Below, piece after piece: positions 56,678-60,067 of a DNA stretch of 60,067 nucleotides; within the stretch, counting starts at the first letter, position 1; every line of letters begins with the position of its first letter. Under the pieces are notes generated by a model. It saw only the letters and a program-made list of their open reading frames with translations, did not search any database and was not told the DNA's origin. The translations under genes and the position numbers were made by a program. Origin of the DNA: a virus; the IMG/VR virus record IMGVR_UViG_3300034523_000297, positions 1 through 60,067 of that record. One strand, written 5' to 3'.

Positions 56678-56940
56678 CCCGCCTCGCCCTCTGCCTCCTG
56701 CTGCTGGCCACCGGCGCCAGCGCAGGCCAATTGCCCAAAGGTGTCAGCGTCTTCCATGACGACGAGCGCGGCGCAACCTGCTGGACATTCGGCTTCGACT
56801 GGCGCGGCGGCATCAGCTGCATCCCCGACAGCCAGCTGCAGGCCGGCAACGAGCGCCAGCTCTCCCCGCACGAAACCCAACCCGAACCTACACCAGCTCT
56901 GGCGCCTGGGCGCTGGATTGATGAGAGGTATGAGCTGTGA
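56674..56940 (+). CDS. small secreted protein
   Basis: An 88-residue protein with signal peptide MTRLALCLLLLATGASAG and two Cys in the mature part (TCWTFG, ISCIPD) likely paired in the periplasm. Overlaps both neighbours. Confidence 0.6.
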   Translation: MTRLALCLLLLATGASAGQLPKGVSVFHDDERGATCWTFGFDWRGGISCIPDSQLQAGNERQLSPHETQPEPTPALAPGRWIDERYEL

Positions 56941-57503
56941 GCAAGATCGATTGGAGCAAGGCGCCCGAGTGGGCAGAAGGCCACGGCTTGGTCGCCCACC
57001 ACGGTATCACCGAAGTGTGGCTCAGCATGGACCAGTACGCCGTGGTCGGCGCCGAGGATCGCGCCTATCCCTACGGCGGCGGCACCGGCGATCACCGGCA
57101 CAACTTCACCCGGGGCCAGGTGCAGTACATCACGCCCCGCCCTGGGCAATGGGACGGCACAGGACTCCCGCCAGTAGGAACGGTGTGCGAACGAAGGTTC
57201 CATGATAATGAAGGAAGCAGTTGGCAGCGCGTCACGGTCACCGCCCACGGTCACAAGAAAATCATGTGCCTAGAAGAAACGGGTGATGAGTGGGCCCACT
57301 TTGGGCTGGAAGTTTCCTTCCGGCCTGCCCGCACGCCCGAGCAGATCGCCGCGAATGAGCGTCTGCACAAGCTCCGTAACGCTCACACTGCCATAGCAAG
57401 AACGCTTGAGTCTTTCCGGGGCGATATCCCCGCAGAGGCAGTTTCCCGGCAGGTGATCGAGGCGATGATCGACGCCGGCTACAGTAAGCAGGTGGCGCCA
57501 TGA
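56937..57503 (+). CDS. phage hypothetical protein
   Basis: A 188-residue protein with a GTG start overlapping the previous stop. N-terminal DWSKAPEWAEGHGLVAHHGI is shared by many phage early proteins; the C-terminal RTPEQIAANERLHKLRNAHT is helical. Function unknown. Confidence 0.65.
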   Translation: MSKIDWSKAPEWAEGHGLVAHHGITEVWLSMDQYAVVGAEDRAYPYGGGTGDHRHNFTRGQVQYITPRPGQWDGTGLPPVGTVCERRFHDNEGSSWQRVTVTAHGHKKIMCLEETGDEWAHFGLEVSFRPARTPEQIAANERLHKLRNAHTAIARTLESFRGDIPAEAVSRQVIEAMIDAGYSKQVAP

Positions 57504-57553
57504 TCGCCCTCGCCTACATGGCCTACCTGATCTACAAAGGCCCGCGACCATGA
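57500..57553 (+). CDS. 17-residue peptide frame
   Basis: MIALAYMAYLIYKGPRP, a hydrophobic micro-peptide whose start and stop each overlap the neighbouring genes (ATGA twice). It may be a real micro-protein or just a translational bridge. Confidence 0.35.
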   Translation: MIALAYMAYLIYKGPRP

Positions 57554-57723
57554 AAGCGCGCATGACCTACTGGAACGGCTCCTGGTGGTGCCGGAGGATG
57601 GGGTGCACCGGCCAGGGCTCAACGATGAAAGAGGCCTGGGACGACATGTGGAGCCTCTACTTCGAGGCTGTCCGCCCCGCTCGCCCGCAGACGTTCCACT
57701 CGTCGCGCGTCCGCTGCGGCTGA
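57550..57723 (+). CDS. small hypothetical phage protein (WWCRG type)
   Basis: A 57-residue protein (MKARMTYWNGSWWCRRMGCT), Trp/Cys-rich at the start then a helix (TMKEAWDDMWSLYF). Such small proteins are common in Pseudomonas phage early operons. Confidence 0.6.
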   Translation: MKARMTYWNGSWWCRRMGCTGQGSTMKEAWDDMWSLYFEAVRPARPQTFHSSRVRCG

Positions 57724-57785
57724 TTCCAGCCTAACCCCTCCCCCAACTACTCAAGCCCGCCGACATGCGCGGGCGAGGATTCTGC

Positions 57786-58520
57786 ATGCTCGAAAACATC
57801 GAGGTGGTGCGCATCAAGCGCTTCGCCACAAACACGGCTGGCCGCGATTTCGCGGTCGGCGACATCCATGGGCACTTCACCCGGCTGCAGTCTGCCCTGG
57901 ACGCGGCCGGATTCGATCCGGCGGTTGACAGGCTGTTCAGCGCCGGCGATCTGGTCGACCGCGGGCCAGAGTGCCGCGACGTGCTCGAATGGCTGGCCAA
58001 GCCCTGGTTCCACCCGGTGCGCGGCAACCACGACGACTACGTCTGCCGATTCGACACCTGCGACGTAGACAACTGGGTCTACAACGGCGGCGCCTGGTTC
58101 GCCGGCCTGGCCTGGGACGAACAGCGCGAGTTCGCCGCCCAGTTCCGCGAGCTGCCGATCGCAATTGAGGTAGAGACCGCCGAGGGCCTGGTCGGCATCG
58201 TGCATGCCGACTGCCCTTTCCCGTCCTGGGACGAGTTGCGCGCCAGGCTTGAGGCGCCCGAGAGCGCAAAACAGCTCAAGCTGACCCAGAACACCTGCAT
58301 GTGGTCGCGCAGCCGAGTTCAGGATGGCGACAAAGAGGGTGTCGACGGCCTTCGCGCACTGGTGTGTGGCCATACCCCACTACGCCAGCCGGCCGTCCTC
58401 GGCAATGTCTACCACATCGATACCGCCGGCTGGATGGATGGTCACTTCACCCTGCTGGAGCTTGGCTCTCTCCAGTGCACACCACCAATCAAGCCAGGCG
58501 TCAGCCACGACTGGGACTGA
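57786..58520 (+). CDS. lambda-type serine/threonine protein phosphatase (NinI-like)
   Basis: A 244-residue metallophosphoesterase with the metal-binding blocks GDIHGH (25-30), GDLVDRG, GNHDDY and later VCGHTP. Lambda PP (NinI) is the same family and size. The ATG at 57786 has GAGGA upstream. Target proteins in the host are not known. Confidence 0.88.
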   Translation: MLENIEVVRIKRFATNTAGRDFAVGDIHGHFTRLQSALDAAGFDPAVDRLFSAGDLVDRGPECRDVLEWLAKPWFHPVRGNHDDYVCRFDTCDVDNWVYNGGAWFAGLAWDEQREFAAQFRELPIAIEVETAEGLVGIVHADCPFPSWDELRARLEAPESAKQLKLTQNTCMWSRSRVQDGDKEGVDGLRALVCGHTPLRQPAVLGNVYHIDTAGWMDGHFTLLELGSLQCTPPIKPGVSHDWD

Positions 58521-58535
58521 CCAAGGAGACCATCC

Positions 58536-58712
58536 ATGAACCTGATCGACTGCTACGTCACGAAGATCCTCGGCGAGCCGTACCGCAAGTTCGGCGCCTG
58601 GTGGGTCGACGCCAAATACGAGGCCTATGGCCGCATCAGCAAAACCCGGCTCATGTTCCGCACCGAGGAAGCCGCCCGGGCGGCGCAAGTCGGATACCAC
58701 TTCACGGCCTGA
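58536..58712 (+). CDS. small hypothetical protein
   Basis: A 58-residue protein (MNLIDCYVTKILGEPYRKFG) with AAGGAG upstream. The pattern VTKILGEPY-x(n)-WWV-x(n)-Y is seen in small phage proteins near integrase genes. Confidence 0.6.
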   Translation: MNLIDCYVTKILGEPYRKFGAWWVDAKYEAYGRISKTRLMFRTEEAARAAQVGYHFTA

Positions 58713-58724
58713 GGAGGCCCAGCC

Positions 58725-59003
58725 ATGGTCCGATACAAGACCGTCGAACAGTTCTCCCGCGAATCCGGCTACACACCGGACGCCATAAGGACCAAAATTC
58801 GCGACGGCAAATGGCCGAAGCACATGGTCTGGCGTAAAGCGCCCGACGGAAGAATCCTAATTGACGTTGAGGGGTATTACTCATGGGTAGAGATGGGGGA
58901 GGCGTCAGGCCCGCGTCTTCAAGTAGTATCGAAATCACATTCCAATACCAGGGCGTCCGGTGCCGGGAGCGGGTCCAGCTCAAGCCCACCGCCGCTAACC
59001 TGA
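58725..59003 (+). CDS. xis: excisionase (Xis-like)
   Basis: A 92-residue protein. TVEQFSRESGYTPDAIRTKI then APDGRILIDVEGYYSWV is the winged-helix excisionase pattern. It overlaps the integrase start by about 120 nt in another frame, which couples their translation. It would tip integrase toward excision. Confidence 0.8.
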   Translation: MVRYKTVEQFSRESGYTPDAIRTKIRDGKWPKHMVWRKAPDGRILIDVEGYYSWVEMGEASGPRLQVVSKSHSNTRASGAGSGSSSSPPPLT

Positions 59004-60067
59004 AAAAGGCGGAGCAGCACAAGTCTGCAATCGAGTATGCCATATCAAATGGCACATTCGATTACGCCGCCACATTCCCGCGATCAAAGCGCGCCGCCCA
59101 GTTTGCCAGGGCCAGCTCAAACCAGAATGTCGGCGTCTACCTGGACGAATGGCTGGAGCGGAAAACGAAGACCTTCAAATCGAGCACCACGGCCCTATAC
59201 CGGTCAATCATCAGATCGATACTCAAGCCAATGTTTGGGGATCTGTCGCTCGGAGAGCTCAACAAGAAGGTAATCAAGGATCAGTTGTCCGATTACCAAG
59301 TTTCGAACAGTAGGCTGACCACAGTTCAGACCTGCTTTCGGTCGGCGCTCAATGACGCGGTAGAGGACGAAATCATTGAGAGCAACCCGCTTTCGGGGTG
59401 GGCATACAAGAATCGGGAGGAGATCAAGGAGGAGGATGACGTAGATCCGTTCACCCGGGAGGAGCAGGAGGCCCTGCTCAGGGCGGCGCGGGGGGAGACG
59501 TGGGCTCAGCTGCAGTTCGCGTTCTGGACGGGCCTTCGTCCTAGTGAGCTAATCGCGCTGGAGTGGGGGGATATTGATTGGATCGCTGGGGAAATCCGAA
59601 TTGTTCGGGCCAAGACCAGGGCTGCCAAGGTTCCCGAGTCGACCAAAACCGCATCTAGCAGGAGAACGGTTAAGCTGCTTGGCCCTGCAAGAGAGGCGCT
59701 GCTCAAGCAGAAGGAACTGACCTTCCTGGCCGGAAAGCATGTGTTCCTGAACACCATCACTGGCGAACCATGGCGACATGCCGGCTACATCTACCGAGTG
59801 ATTTGGGTTCCCGCAATGAAAAAAGCGGGCGTGCGGTGGCGTCGCCCTTACCAGAGCCGACACACATACGCCTCGATGATGCTCAGCGCTGGCGAAAATC
59901 CAATGTGGGTTGCTCAGCAAATGGGCCACAAAGACTGGACCATGATCGCCAAGGTTTATGGTCGCTGGATGCCCTCTGCTGACGTGGGAGCCGGAGGTCG
60001 CGCAGAGGCTCTTTTTGCAAGTAATGCCAGCGTTATGACAACATCATCTCTAGACCCCGCGTTGTAA
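58883..60067 (+). CDS. int: tyrosine integrase
   Basis: A 394-residue tyrosine recombinase with an N-terminal arm-type domain (SSIEITFQYQGVRCRERVQL, DUF3596-like). Catalytic set: Arg219 (TGLRPSE), Lys around 244, Arg326 (YQSRHTY), His349 (MGHKDW) and Tyr359 (KVYGRW). The His of the usual HxLR box is replaced by Tyr323, which occurs in other phage integrases. The ATG at 58883 follows GAGGGG. The window ends at its stop, so the attachment site is probably just beyond. Confidence 0.95.
   Translation: MGRDGGGVRPASSSSIEITFQYQGVRCRERVQLKPTAANLKKAEQHKSAIEYAISNGTFDYAATFPRSKRAAQFARASSNQNVGVYLDEWLERKTKTFKSSTTALYRSIIRSILKPMFGDLSLGELNKKVIKDQLSDYQVSNSRLTTVQTCFRSALNDAVEDEIIESNPLSGWAYKNREEIKEEDDVDPFTREEQEALLRAARGETWAQLQFAFWTGLRPSELIALEWGDIDWIAGEIRIVRAKTRAAKVPESTKTASSRRTVKLLGPAREALLKQKELTFLAGKHVFLNTITGEPWRHAGYIYRVIWVPAMKKAGVRWRRPYQSRHTYASMMLSAGENPMWVAQQMGHKDWTMIAKVYGRWMPSADVGAGGRAEALFASNASVMTTSSLDPAL

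Noticed and set aside
1-60067. Insertion sequences or transposase genes
   Set aside because: No DDE, HUH or serine transposase and no terminal inverted repeats with target duplication were seen. The only recombinase is the phage integrase.

Overview
The window is one nearly complete temperate siphovirus-type prophage. The host is probably a Pseudomonas of the putida/fluorescens type. This is inferred from DUF2514 (Rz), DUF1654, DUF4055 and DUF2280 proteins, GC-rich codon use and CTGT-N8-ACAG SOS boxes. It was not checked against a database. The window ends on the stop codon of a tyrosine integrase at 60067. The left end lies just past the lysis genes, so the attachment sites are probably outside or at the very edges.

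Layout. 30292 to 1 (minus strand) is the late operon: terminase small and large subunits, portal, minor head protein, scaffold, P22-type coat, connectors, tail tube, a lambda-like G/GT frameshift pair, tape measure, M/L/K-like tail-tip proteins, host-specificity protein J, an SGNH-esterase tail fibre, a second appendage protein, endolysin, Rz/Rz1, and two small genes behind an SOS box. Two holin-like genes sit on the other side of the terminase (31504-32084), next to a PagL-type lipid A deacylase (32259-32768). 33012-39799 (minus) is the leftward early region: RusA, YbcO-like, NinB-like, DnaC-like loader, replication initiator, KilAC antirepressor and Cro-like protein. 39815-45987 is a lambda-like immunity region with three operators (ATAAG-N4-CTTAT) before the CI-like repressor and two more around a strong promoter 6 kb away. 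Between them lie an OLD-like ATPase and a DNA adenine methylase, in the position that rexAB holds in lambda. 46366-60067 (plus) is the rightward early operon, with a boxA in its leader. It carries Sak4-like ATPase, SSB-like protein, ExoX-like exonuclease, C5 methylase, lambda-type phosphatase, excisionase and integrase, plus many small overlapping genes.

The most unusual part is a 5.5 kb accessory island (13727-19273) inserted between the tail assembly chaperone and the tape measure gene. It has its own P22 immI-like switch: an XRE repressor, a 55-residue Arc-family repressor missed by ordinary ORF length limits, and a P22-type antirepressor. Behind the antirepressor, in one translationally coupled operon, come a protein resembling RAMP/Cas7-type RNA-binding proteins, a small winged-helix-like protein, and then directly at the stop codon a non-coding tract of two structured units. 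Each unit has two hairpins (the first with compensatory changes between the copies), a variable segment, and a run of GG-N3 pentads in strict 5-nt phase (9 and 13 pentads), followed by an intrinsic terminator. This looks like a protein-plus-structured-RNA system that I do not recognise, and it is the best candidate for something undescribed. A YafO-like toxin-antitoxin pair and several small genes fill the rest of the island.
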